Shown here: in pieces, positions 15,568 through 23,568 of the stretch
Layout: the number at the start of each line of letters is the position of its first letter
How positions within the stretch are numbered: position 1 is the stretch's first letter
Origin: Gp6-AA45 sp035652075
Lineage (GTDB): Bacteria; Acidobacteriota; Vicinamibacteria; Vicinamibacterales; CAVVIG01
Assembly: GCA_035652075.1 (NCBI GenBank)
Contig: DASREL010000085.1
Coordinates: 1-64,000 of the forward strand
Length of the DNA stretch: 64,000 nucleotides
Direction of reading: 5' to 3'
The notes under the pieces: generated by a model
The model's database searches: none
What the model saw: only the letters and a program-made list of their open reading frames with translations
What the model was told of the DNA's origin: nothing
Position numbers and translations under genes: made by a program

Positions 15568-17583
15568 TCAGCGCGTTGCGGCAGCCGGCGCCGTGGCCGT
15601 CGTCGCGCGCCGATTACGATTCTGCTCGAACAACAACGGCGCGAGGCCGCGTGCGACGAGGCGACTGCCGTCGCGCGTCAGGTGTGTGCGATCGCGAAAC
15701 ATCATCAGCCCGTTCCGCTGCGCGTAACACCAGCGCGCGTCGCAAAACAGCGGTGTCGGATCGAAGACGACGAGGTCGGGGAACTCGGACTTCAATCGCG
15801 CGATGACGCCGTCGAAACCCTGCTGGCGCTTTTCGCCAGCGGCGCGATCGACGGCGCAACGCCCGGTCATGTCGTTCGCGCAGTACTGCGGATCGAAATC
15901 AAGTTCGGGCACGTCGCGGACGAGCACGACGCGCTTGCCTGCGTCGAACGCGCGGCGCATCGCCCGGCCGTACCCGTCTTCGAGCACGCGCAGATGCTGA
16001 TCGAGCGGCATCGTCAGGAGATCGTTGACGGTGATCTTTGTCAGGTCGTTGTACCCGGTGACGTAGACCGAGTAGCGGGCGGCAAACACGACGGTTCGGA
16101 CGGCACGCGAGGCCAGAAAGTACTTGAACGTATCCTCTGACAACGCCTGGCACGCGGCAAAATTTCTCGGCGGTCCCCACACGCGCGCGGACAGCGGGAT
16201 GCCGAGACAGCCGGCGAATCCGACGTGCGACACGCCGGCACCTCGGTCGCGCGCTTCCTCGATCAACCCAGGCATCAGATGGTCGGCGTGGCTGTCGCCC
16301 ACGAGCCAGGCGACGGGCTCAGACGCCGAGATGCGGTGATAGCCGGAGTTCGGAAAGATCGCCGACCAGTCGAGCACTGGATCATTTGCCGCCGCGACGT
16401 CGGGCACGATCCGATTGCCGATGACGTTGTGACGGTCCCAGGTCTGCAGTCCGACAAGCGCCGCAATCACCAACGCGACGGCGGACACCGATAGAACGCG
16501 CGTGTTGCGGCGGCGCGGCGCCTCGCGCGGTGACGCCCAATGCCGGATTGGCGTTTCGACGAACTGCCACGTCAGCCACGCGAGCGCGAACGCCGCAGCG
16601 ACGGTGCCGACTTCCAGCAGACGCAGACGTGTCATGCTCATCCGCTCGCCAATCAGCATCACGATCGACAGCAACGGCCAGTGCCAGAGATACAGCGGGT
16701 AACTCATCAAGCCGACGATGACGAGTGGACGCCGTGCGAGCAGATGCCGGTTGACGACGGATCCCTTTGCGCCGATGGCGAACACCGTCCCGGCAATCGG
16801 CAGCATGAGCCACGCGACGCGTATCTGCCCCGTGCCTGCGTCATACAGGCAGGCGATCACGATCAACGTCACGCCGAGGAGCCCCGTGAGTTCGTGGACC
16901 CATGACGTCCTCCCGACCGTGGGTCGATCGCGCTCGCGGCTGGCTTCGGTCTGCACGAGCAGCGCGCCGGCCAGCAACTCCCACATCCGCGTCGGCAGCA
17001 GGTAAAACGTCGCCTCGTCGTACTTTCCGGACAGCGCCACGGCGAGGCCGAGCGATGCCAGCAGCACGACGCTCGACACGATCGTCGAGCGCCACTTCAG
17101 CCACGTCGTCAAGGCGATGAGCGGCGGCCAGACGAGATAGAACTGTTCCTCGACGCCGAGCGACCAGAGGTGCAGCAGCGGTTTTCGAATCGAATTGATG
17201 TCGAAGTAGCCGGCTTCGCGCCAGAGCAGCAGGTTCGACGTAAACGTCGCGCCGCCGAGAATGTGTTTGCCGAGAAATCGGATGTCGTCACCGACGAGCG
17301 TCGCGCGCCCCAGCGCCCACGTCGCCGCGAGGACGACCATCAGCGCTGGCAAAATGCGCCGGCAGCGTCGCGCGTAGAAGTTCTGAAAGGTAAAGGTATG
17401 TGCCCGGGTCTCGCGCAGAACGATGCCGGTGATGAGGTAGCCCGAAATGACGAAGAAGACGTCGACGCCGGCAAACCCGCCCGGCAGCATCGCGGGATTC
17501 GCGTGAAACACGACCACCGCCAGGACCGCCAGCGCGCGGAGGCCGTCGATATCCGGTCGGTACTCGTGTCGCGACGAGTGCAT
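15568..17583 (-). CDS. Acyltransferase-3 / SGNH O-acetyltransferase (OafA/OatA type)
   Basis: A 671-residue protein. Residues 1 to about 380 are the ten-helix acyltransferase-3 domain, opening YRPDIDGLRALAVLAVVVFH with the catalytic histidine in the first helix and FFVISGYLITG soon after. HLWSLGVEEQFYLVWP near residue 137 is the second hallmark. After a linker comes a periplasmic SGNH domain: WLVGDSHADH carries the nucleophile and DRTHLTRDGS near 645 the catalytic Asp/His. These proteins move acetyl groups across the membrane onto cell-surface glycans. The ATG overlaps the pntB stop by one base, though the pathways are unrelated. Confidence 0.93.
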   Translation of the reverse strand: MHSSRHEYRPDIDGLRALAVLAVVVFHANPAMLPGGFAGVDVFFVISGYLITGIVLRETRAHTFTFQNFYARRCRRILPALMVVLAATWALGRATLVGDDIRFLGKHILGGATFTSNLLLWREAGYFDINSIRKPLLHLWSLGVEEQFYLVWPPLIALTTWLKWRSTIVSSVVLLASLGLAVALSGKYDEATFYLLPTRMWELLAGALLVQTEASRERDRPTVGRTSWVHELTGLLGVTLIVIACLYDAGTGQIRVAWLMLPIAGTVFAIGAKGSVVNRHLLARRPLVIVGLMSYPLYLWHWPLLSIVMLIGERMSMTRLRLLEVGTVAAAFALAWLTWQFVETPIRHWASPREAPRRRNTRVLSVSAVALVIAALVGLQTWDRHNVIGNRIVPDVAAANDPVLDWSAIFPNSGYHRISASEPVAWLVGDSHADHLMPGLIEEARDRGAGVSHVGFAGCLGIPLSARVWGPPRNFAACQALSEDTFKYFLASRAVRTVVFAARYSVYVTGYNDLTKITVNDLLTMPLDQHLRVLEDGYGRAMRRAFDAGKRVVLVRDVPELDFDPQYCANDMTGRCAVDRAAGEKRQQGFDGVIARLKSEFPDLVVFDPTPLFCDARWCYAQRNGLMMFRDRTHLTRDGSRLVARGLAPLLFEQNRNRRATTATAPAAATR

Positions 17584-18992
17584 CAGTGCATGCCGGAGCC
17601 GCCCGCGAGCTGCTTGACCAGTTCTCCGATGACGTTTTTCGCGTCACCGAACAGCATCCATGTGCGGTCGGCAAAATACAGCTCGTTGTCGATGCCGGCG
17701 AACCCTGGGTTCTTGCTGCGTTTGATCGCGAAGACGCTGCGCGCTTTATCGGCGTCGATGATCGGCATCCCGTAAATCGGGCTCGATTTGTCAGTTCGGG
17801 CCGCTGGATTGACGACGTCGTTGGCACCCACGACGAGGGCGACGTCGACCTGCGGCATATCCGGATTGATCTCGTCCATCTCGACGAGATCGGTGTACGG
17901 GATGTCCGCTTCGGCTAGCAGCACGTTCATGTGGCCCGGCATGCGGCCGGCGACCGGATGGATCGCGAACTTCACCGTGATGCCGCGTTTTTTCAACTGA
18001 TCGTACAGCTCGCGTACTTTGTGCTGCGCCTGGGCCACGGCCATGCCGTACCCGGGGATGATGACGACGAGATTGGCCTGCTCGAGCACCTGCGCGGCGC
18101 CTTCGACGGTTTCAGACTTGTAGACCTTTTCCTCTCCGGTCGACGCGCTTTGCTTGACCTGGCCGAATGCGCCGAACAGCACGTTGGTGAACGAGCGGTT
18201 CATCGCCTTGCACATGATGATCGCCAGAATCAGGCCGCTCGATCCGTCGAGGGCGCCGGCCGTGATCAGCAGTTTGCTGTCGAGCACGAATCCCATCGCG
18301 ACCGCCGACAACCCGGCGTACGAGTTGAGGATCGCGATCACCGTCGGCATGTCGGCGCCGCCGATCGGAATGATCAGCAGGATGCCGAAGAGCAGCGCCA
18401 GCGCGATGATCGCCGGAAAGAGATAGAACGCGATCGGCGATGTGGGATTCATCACGACCATGCTGGCGAGGACGATCGCGACCACGAACAGGCCCAGGTT
18501 GATGATGTTCTGGCCGGGATACGTGACCGGGCGCTGCGGCACCCACTTCACTTCCTGCAGCTTGCCGGTCGCCATCAAGCTGCCCGTGAACGTCAGATAC
18601 CCGAGGATGATTTCGGCGATAAGCGCCGTCATGCGAAACGGCGTCAGGTACGCAGGATTCTCGGCGAGCCGCAGGTAGAACTCCGCGGTGCCGACGAGAC
18701 CGGCGGCGACGCCGCCAAATGCGTGCGACAGAGCCGTCCGCTGCGGCACTGCGGTGAGCGGCACCATCGACAGCGGAATCCCCACGGCGAAACCGAGCGC
18801 GATCGCACCGATGATCCACAGATGATGGCCGACCGACGGCTCGGCCCACGTCGCCGCAACGGCGAGCGCCGTTCCCGCGACGCCTGCGTACACGCCCTTG
18901 CGCGCGGTCGTCGGCGTGTTCATCCAGTGGAGCGCGAAGATGAACAGTGCCGAGGCGACGAGATACGAGAGCTGCGTCAGACCGAAAATCAT
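17583..18992 (-). CDS. pntB: NAD(P) transhydrogenase subunit beta
   Basis: A 469-residue protein starting at ATG 18992, overlapping the pntAB stop by 4 nt (ATGA). Residues 1 to about 265 form the membrane domain II part, and the C-terminal domain III binds NADP(H) with VIIPGYGMAVAQAQ near 315 and the VVGANDVVNPAA block. With PntAA and PntAB it forms the proton-translocating transhydrogenase that uses the proton-motive force to reduce NADP+ with NADH. The C-terminal SKNPGFAGIDNELYF segment is fully conserved. The reading frame continues upstream of 18992, but that part is non-homologous and overlaps pntAB. Confidence 0.97.
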   Translation of the reverse strand: MIFGLTQLSYLVASALFIFALHWMNTPTTARKGVYAGVAGTALAVAATWAEPSVGHHLWIIGAIALGFAVGIPLSMVPLTAVPQRTALSHAFGGVAAGLVGTAEFYLRLAENPAYLTPFRMTALIAEIILGYLTFTGSLMATGKLQEVKWVPQRPVTYPGQNIINLGLFVVAIVLASMVVMNPTSPIAFYLFPAIIALALLFGILLIIPIGGADMPTVIAILNSYAGLSAVAMGFVLDSKLLITAGALDGSSGLILAIIMCKAMNRSFTNVLFGAFGQVKQSASTGEEKVYKSETVEGAAQVLEQANLVVIIPGYGMAVAQAQHKVRELYDQLKKRGITVKFAIHPVAGRMPGHMNVLLAEADIPYTDLVEMDEINPDMPQVDVALVVGANDVVNPAARTDKSSPIYGMPIIDADKARSVFAIKRSKNPGFAGIDNELYFADRTWMLFGDAKNVIGELVKQLAGGSGMH

Positions 18993-19285
18993 GTGCGCGG
19001 CTTCTCCTCGGTCTTGAACATCTTCAGCATGCGATCGGTAATCAGAAAACCGCTGACGATGTTCGTCATCGAGGCGAAGAGCGCCACGGCGCCGAGGATC
19101 CGGATGTGCAGCGGGTAGTCGCCGCCGGTGATCAGGATGGCGCCCACGACGGCGATCGCGGAGATCGCATTGGTCAACGACATCAACGGCGTGTGGAGCA
19201 GCCGCGAGACGCGACGGATGACGCCGAGGCCGATGAACGAGGCCAGGACGAAGACGTACAGAGTCGCCCACATTTCAGCGGTCAT
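18989..19285 (-). CDS. pntAB: NAD(P) transhydrogenase subunit alpha part 2
   Basis: A 98-residue membrane subunit with three or four helices, opening MTAEMWATLYVFVLASF and containing the conserved RRVSRLLHTPLMSLTNAISAI. It is the membrane portion of the alpha subunit, separate in bacteria with a three-gene transhydrogenase. It has ATGA overlaps with both neighbours, giving a tightly coupled pntAA-pntAB-pntB operon. Confidence 0.96.
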   Translation of the reverse strand: MTAEMWATLYVFVLASFIGLGVIRRVSRLLHTPLMSLTNAISAIAVVGAILITGGDYPLHIRILGAVALFASMTNIVSGFLITDRMLKMFKTEEKPRT

Positions 19286-20421
19286 AGTCCTGCCTTCTGC
19301 AGCGCGTCGCGGGTACGCGCATGCGTGACCTCGCCGGCGTGCGTGATGAGCGCGCCTTTCTGGATGTCGTCGTTCAAATCGAGTTGAAACGCTTTGTCTT
19401 TCGTGAACGCGAGGACGAAGGCCGTCAGATTGCGCGAAAAGAGCAGGCTCGCATGGAACGCGAGCGTCGACGCCAGATTGAGCGGCGCGAGAATCGTCAC
19501 GCCGTTGGTGTGCACCGTCTCGCCCGGCTTCGACAGCTCGCAGTTGCCCCCGCCATCCGCGGCGAGGTCGACGATGATCGAGCCGGGTTTCATCTTCGCG
19601 ACGACCGCCGCGCTGATCAGCCGCGGCGCGAAGACGCCGCCAATCAACGCCGTCGTGATCACCACGTCCGAGGTCGCGCATTCGTCGGCGAGCAACTGCG
19701 CCTGCCGCTGACGATCCTCGTCGGACAGCTCCTTCGCGTACCCGCCGCCCGCTGCCGCGCTTTCCTTGAGCTCGATGCCGACGTACTTCGCGCCGACGCT
19801 TTCGATCTGCTCTTTGACTTCGGGGCGGACGTCGGTGGCGACGACATGCGCGCCGAGACGCTTGGCCGTCGCGATCGCCTGCAGCCCAGCGACGCCGGCG
19901 CCAATCACGAACACCTTCGCGGGCTTGACCATGCCGGCGGCGGTCATCAGCATCGGAAAGTACCGATCGAGCTCCGCCGCCGCGAGCAGCACGCCCTTGT
20001 AGCCGCTGATGTTGGCCATCGACGACAACGTGTCCATCGATTGCGCGCGCGTCGTCCGCGGAATGGCGTCGGTCGCGAACGCCGTCACCTGCCGCGCCGC
20101 CAGCGCACGCGTCGCCTGCAGGTGGCGCAGCGGCATCAGCGAGCCGAGATAGATCGCCTGCGGCCGCATCAGCTGGACTTCGGCTTCGATTGGCGCGGTG
20201 ACCTTGAGCACGATGTCGGCGCTGCCAAGGAGCGTCGCGACATCGCCGAGCACCTCGGCGCCGGCGGCGACGTAGTCCGCGTCGGCGTAGCTCGACTCGA
20301 GCCCCGCGCCGGCTTCGATCGCGACGTCGTAGCCGGCCTGTTTCAGCTTCTTGGCCGACTCCGGTGCGATCGCGACGCGTCGCTCGCCGGGTGCCGTCTC
20401 CTTGGGAATTGCGATGCGCAT
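19282..20421 (-). CDS. pntAA: NAD(P) transhydrogenase subunit alpha part 1
   Basis: A 379-residue soluble subunit of the alanine dehydrogenase/PntA fold, which binds NAD(H). MRIAIPKETAPGERRVAIAPE is the usual start, TRAQSMDTLSSMANISGYKG lies near 125, and the Rossmann motif VIGAGVAGLQA near 172. It ends before any membrane helix, so the membrane part is supplied by pntAB. A TAAAAT hexamer 10 nt before the ATG would drive the operon as a leaderless message. Confidence 0.96.
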   Translation of the reverse strand: MRIAIPKETAPGERRVAIAPESAKKLKQAGYDVAIEAGAGLESSYADADYVAAGAEVLGDVATLLGSADIVLKVTAPIEAEVQLMRPQAIYLGSLMPLRHLQATRALAARQVTAFATDAIPRTTRAQSMDTLSSMANISGYKGVLLAAAELDRYFPMLMTAAGMVKPAKVFVIGAGVAGLQAIATAKRLGAHVVATDVRPEVKEQIESVGAKYVGIELKESAAAGGGYAKELSDEDRQRQAQLLADECATSDVVITTALIGGVFAPRLISAAVVAKMKPGSIIVDLAADGGGNCELSKPGETVHTNGVTILAPLNLASTLAFHASLLFSRNLTAFVLAFTKDKAFQLDLNDDIQKGALITHAGEVTHARTRDALQKAGL

Positions 20422-20431
20422 GATCCGATCG

Positions 20432-20437
20432 ATTTTA
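20432..20437 (-). promoter_or_regulatory. TAAAAT -10 box for the pnt operon
   Basis: TAAAAT on the minus strand, 10 nt before the pntAA ATG, in the 21-nt gap after the upstream gene's stop. Confidence 0.5.
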
Positions 20438-20442
20438 GCCGA

Positions 20443-21756
20443 TCATCCCTGGCGGCAGAATCCAAGCGGACGTGCCCCGTACTTGTGCACGTTGATCGAC
20501 AGATTGCGGACATCCTTGTTGCCGTGTCCGTAGAACTGCAAGTAAACAAACGATGCCACCGGGTTCGCGACCGGCGCACCGAACGCAATCGTCGCGTTCA
20601 ACACGACGACGGCAACCACGGCGCGACGGAGAAAGGCGGCACGCGATCGGATCACGTACGTGATGAAGGCGACAAACGCCGGCTGATAGAGACGCGCGAT
20701 GTAACTGCCGCGGATCTGCACACCTGGGTATGGCGGCGCCACGTTGTTGAAGAGAAAGACGGCGACGACGGCGAGTAACAGGCTGTGCTCGGCAAGCGAA
20801 AAGCCGCCGTGCGCCGCGCGTCTCTGCGAGATCCAGACTGCGGTGAACAGCAGCGGCAGGAAGAGAAAATTCGAGAAGAGATAGACGCGTATCGCGTCGA
20901 GCGGGAAGCGAAGACCCAGACGCATCCACTGCCACCAGTCGGGCCGGGTCAGATAGGCGTGGATCACTTTCACGTAGACGCCAGAGTTCTCGTTCATCGC
21001 GCTCACGCCGAGCCAGCGGTCGAGCACGACCGCGTTGACGAACGCGGTCGGCAGCACCAGGAGCAGCGCGGCGACGCCGGCCGCGGTAAAGCGGCGGCGA
21101 ACGACCAGCAGTCCGACTGTGGCGAGGCCGAAGAACGGCAGCAGGTCGTACCCGAGCGCTAGCACGCCGAGGATCGCCGCGCATCCAGCGATCGCACGCG
21201 CGTCGTCCGATTCGGCGATTCGCCACAACAACACGAACGACACGAGGCAACCCGGCACGATGAACGCGTACGCGTACGGCAGCGCCGCCCAATACGTGAT
21301 GCCTGGATACGTGGCCAGGAGCCAGACGCCCCACGTCGCCGCGCCGACGCCAAACCGGTTGACGAGGAACCGCGCGAAATACCAGAACGCGACGATGTGC
21401 AGCAGCACGCTCGTCAGAAATCCGCCGAGCTCGAACGTCGTCCACTTCATCAGCGGATAGCTGAGCGCGGGGAACAACACGCGACGGAGCACCACGCTGT
21501 GTTCCCACGCCGACCTCGGCGCGCCGTCCAACATCAGAAACGTCTGGCGGAAATGTTCGTGGTCGACGTTCGCGAGGTACTGGCACGGCTGCAGCACCAG
21601 CGGTGTGTCGAGGGTCGCCGCATACGGCGCCAGCGTGCCCGACGACAGCCAGATCGCGAGCACCATCACCACGGCGGCGACCGCGACGTGCGCGCCGAAC
21701 GGCAGCGCGCCGCTAGAGCGGCTGGCGCGAGCAGAGGAGATCAACGTATTCGTCAC
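20443..21756 (-). CDS. Polytopic membrane protein of the polysaccharide region, unknown family
   Basis: About 437 residues with ten or more hydrophobic segments, no family I can name. The start is uncertain: GTG 21756 overlaps the FkbM gene by 44 nt and gives a basic N-terminus before the first helix. A loop after helix 1 with CQYLANVDHEHF and acidic residues, and a soluble C-terminal tail, resemble GT-C glycosyltransferase topology. It is last in a two-gene unit behind an FkbM methyltransferase, and faces a second GT-C-like gene at 23569. A glycosyltransferase or flippase role is possible. The gene is real; the function is open. Confidence 0.6.
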   Translation of the reverse strand: MTNTLISSARASRSSGALPFGAHVAVAAVVMVLAIWLSSGTLAPYAATLDTPLVLQPCQYLANVDHEHFRQTFLMLDGAPRSAWEHSVVLRRVLFPALSYPLMKWTTFELGGFLTSVLLHIVAFWYFARFLVNRFGVGAATWGVWLLATYPGITYWAALPYAYAFIVPGCLVSFVLLWRIAESDDARAIAGCAAILGVLALGYDLLPFFGLATVGLLVVRRRFTAAGVAALLLVLPTAFVNAVVLDRWLGVSAMNENSGVYVKVIHAYLTRPDWWQWMRLGLRFPLDAIRVYLFSNFLFLPLLFTAVWISQRRAAHGGFSLAEHSLLLAVVAVFLFNNVAPPYPGVQIRGSYIARLYQPAFVAFITYVIRSRAAFLRRAVVAVVVLNATIAFGAPVANPVASFVYLQFYGHGNKDVRNLSINVHKYGARPLGFCRQG

Positions 21757-22531
21757 TGCCGAGCATGTCGATACGATGGCGATCGTACGGGTGAAGCGTC
21801 CCGTCGCCCCCGAGGATGGAGAGAGTGTAGTCGCGGGCGAGGAAGAATTCTTCGACCTGTCGCGCATCGAAACCGAGGCGCTCCATGCTTCCCGGCGCGT
21901 ACTCGATGGCGACGTGCGCCTGCGGATGGCGGGCCAGCGTGTCGGTCATGCCCTGGCAGACCGCCAGTTCGTAGCCCTGCACGTCAATCTTGATGAAGGC
22001 AATCGGCGTCGGGCCGCCGCGCTCTGCGAGAAAGCGATCGATCGTGACGAGACGGACGCGCCGGATCTGCTCGGGGTCGCTGATTCGGCTGGAGAATGCC
22101 GGCGTGACGATGCGATGGTCGCCGCCGTGCGCGCGATTGTGCCAGAGATCGACCGATCCGTCCGCGGCGCCGACGGCAGCTTCGATCGGGACGATGTGGC
22201 CCTCGGCGTGGTACCGTGCGATCGTCGCCCTGAGCATTCGCGCGTTTCGTTCGTCGGGTTCGAAGGCGAACACCGAATAGGAGGGACTGCACACCCGGTG
22301 GAACACCGTGGCCGTGTATCCTACGTTCGCACCGATGTCCAGGACATGTCCGTTGCGAAACAGCGACGGATAGCGCGCCGCGAGCGCGGCAAACGGATCC
22401 TCGACATGACGTTTATACAGGAAGTACGCGCGGACGAAGGCGCCATACACCAGGTCGGAATCCAGAATGCCGGTCGTGCCGGCCAGCGCGTACAAGCGTG
22501 CAGCCAGCGACACGCGCCGATTGCTAGCCAT
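21713..22531 (-). CDS. FkbM family SAM-dependent methyltransferase
   Basis: A 272-residue class I methyltransferase. The SAM-binding motif VLDIGANVGYTA lies at 63-74, FAFEPDERNARML near 100, and FIKIDVQGYELAV near 195 is the FkbM signature. FkbM proteins O-methylate sugars or polyketides; in a glycan cluster sugar O-methylation is likely. The ATG is 23 nt from the divergent SGNH gene's GTG. A TAGGAT hexamer lies 15 nt upstream, farther than for most genes here. Confidence 0.88.
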   Translation of the reverse strand: MASNRRVSLAARLYALAGTTGILDSDLVYGAFVRAYFLYKRHVEDPFAALAARYPSLFRNGHVLDIGANVGYTATVFHRVCSPSYSVFAFEPDERNARMLRATIARYHAEGHIVPIEAAVGAADGSVDLWHNRAHGGDHRIVTPAFSSRISDPEQIRRVRLVTIDRFLAERGGPTPIAFIKIDVQGYELAVCQGMTDTLARHPQAHVAIEYAPGSMERLGFDARQVEEFFLARDYTLSILGGDGTLHPYDRHRIDMLGSDEYVDLLCSRQPL

Positions 22532-22546
22532 GGAGTGAGTGGAATG

Positions 22547-22552
22547 ATCCTA
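22547..22552 (-). promoter_or_regulatory. TAGGAT possible -10 box for the FkbM gene
   Basis: TAGGAT on the minus strand, 15 nt before the ATG at 22531. On the other strand AATGAT at 22543-22548 sits 6 nt before the GTG at 22555, so the divergent pair may use interleaved promoters. Confidence 0.3.
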
Positions 22553-22554
22553 CC

Positions 22555-23562
22555 GTGATCCGCCGGCTTGCGCGCGTCCTGGGTGCCGCGGCGTTGACGC
22601 TCGTCGTCGGCGAAGCGGCCGCGCGCGTGTTCTGGCGTGTCGCGTACGGACTGTCGCTGCGCCATGCGGGTCATGTGCTCGTCGCCTTTTATCCGGAGTT
22701 GCGGCGCGTCGACGGCATTCATCCAAGCCGAGGTGACGGACACTTCGAGATCCTGCTGCTCGGCGGATCGGTGTTGCATCCGGGCTGGGGCGCGGTCGAG
22801 CAGGCACTCGTCGAGCGCCTCGAGCGCGCCGGCATCCACGACGTTCGTGTCACCAATCTCGCGGCGATCGGCCGCACCTCGCGTGACAGCGTCTTGAACT
22901 ACGCGTCGCTCACCGATGCGCGCTTCGATCGCGTCATCGTCTACGATGGGCTCAACGACGTGCGCGCGAACAACATCCCTCCGGACCGATTTCGCGACGA
23001 CTACGGTCATTACCAGTGGTACGAAACCGTCAACGCGATGGCCGGATCCGATGCGTCGGCACTTTTCGCGCTGCCGCTGACGATTCGATTTGCCGCCGTG
23101 CGCGCACGCGAAACATCGGCGCGCAACCGCTACATGCCGTCCGGCGCGATTCCGCAGGAATGGCTTGTCTACGGCAAGTCGGCGCGGAGCGTGGCGGCGC
23201 TCGAACACAACCTTGGCGAGATCGTCTCGATTGCCGCGCGGCGCGGCGATCCGTTGACGCTCATGACCTTCGCCATTCACGTGCCGTCGAACTACTCGCT
23301 GGATCGGTTTCACCATCACACGCTCGATTACGATCTGCACGTGAGCCCGATCGAGTTGTGGGGCGATCCGGCGAACGTCGTGTCGGCCGTCGATCAGCAG
23401 AACGAAGCCGTGCGCCGGCTTGCAGCCGCCCACCCGGACGTCACGCTGGTCGATCAAGCGAACACGTTGCCGCGCGGCGCCGAGTATTTCAACGATATCT
23501 GTCATCTGACACTGGCCGGTTCCTCGGCGTTTGCCGAGAACATCGTCCGCACGCTTCACTGA
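22555..23562 (+). CDS. SGNH/GDSL-like hydrolase, membrane-anchored
   Basis: A 335-residue protein starting at GTG 22555. An N-terminal hydrophobic segment (about residues 5-30) acts as signal or anchor. ILLLGGSVLHPG gives block I with candidate nucleophile S72; YDGLNDVR near 130 is block III-like; NDICHLTLAGS near 318 supplies the Asp and His. SGNH hydrolases remove or transfer acyl groups on glycans. Block I reads GGS rather than GDS, a known variant. The membrane glycosyltransferase gene follows after 6 nt, so the pair probably acts on the same surface polymer. Confidence 0.72.
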   Translation: MIRRLARVLGAAALTLVVGEAAARVFWRVAYGLSLRHAGHVLVAFYPELRRVDGIHPSRGDGHFEILLLGGSVLHPGWGAVEQALVERLERAGIHDVRVTNLAAIGRTSRDSVLNYASLTDARFDRVIVYDGLNDVRANNIPPDRFRDDYGHYQWYETVNAMAGSDASALFALPLTIRFAAVRARETSARNRYMPSGAIPQEWLVYGKSARSVAALEHNLGEIVSIAARRGDPLTLMTFAIHVPSNYSLDRFHHHTLDYDLHVSPIELWGDPANVVSAVDQQNEAVRRLAAAHPDVTLVDQANTLPRGAEYFNDICHLTLAGSSAFAENIVRTLH

Positions 23563-23568
23563 CGCCGC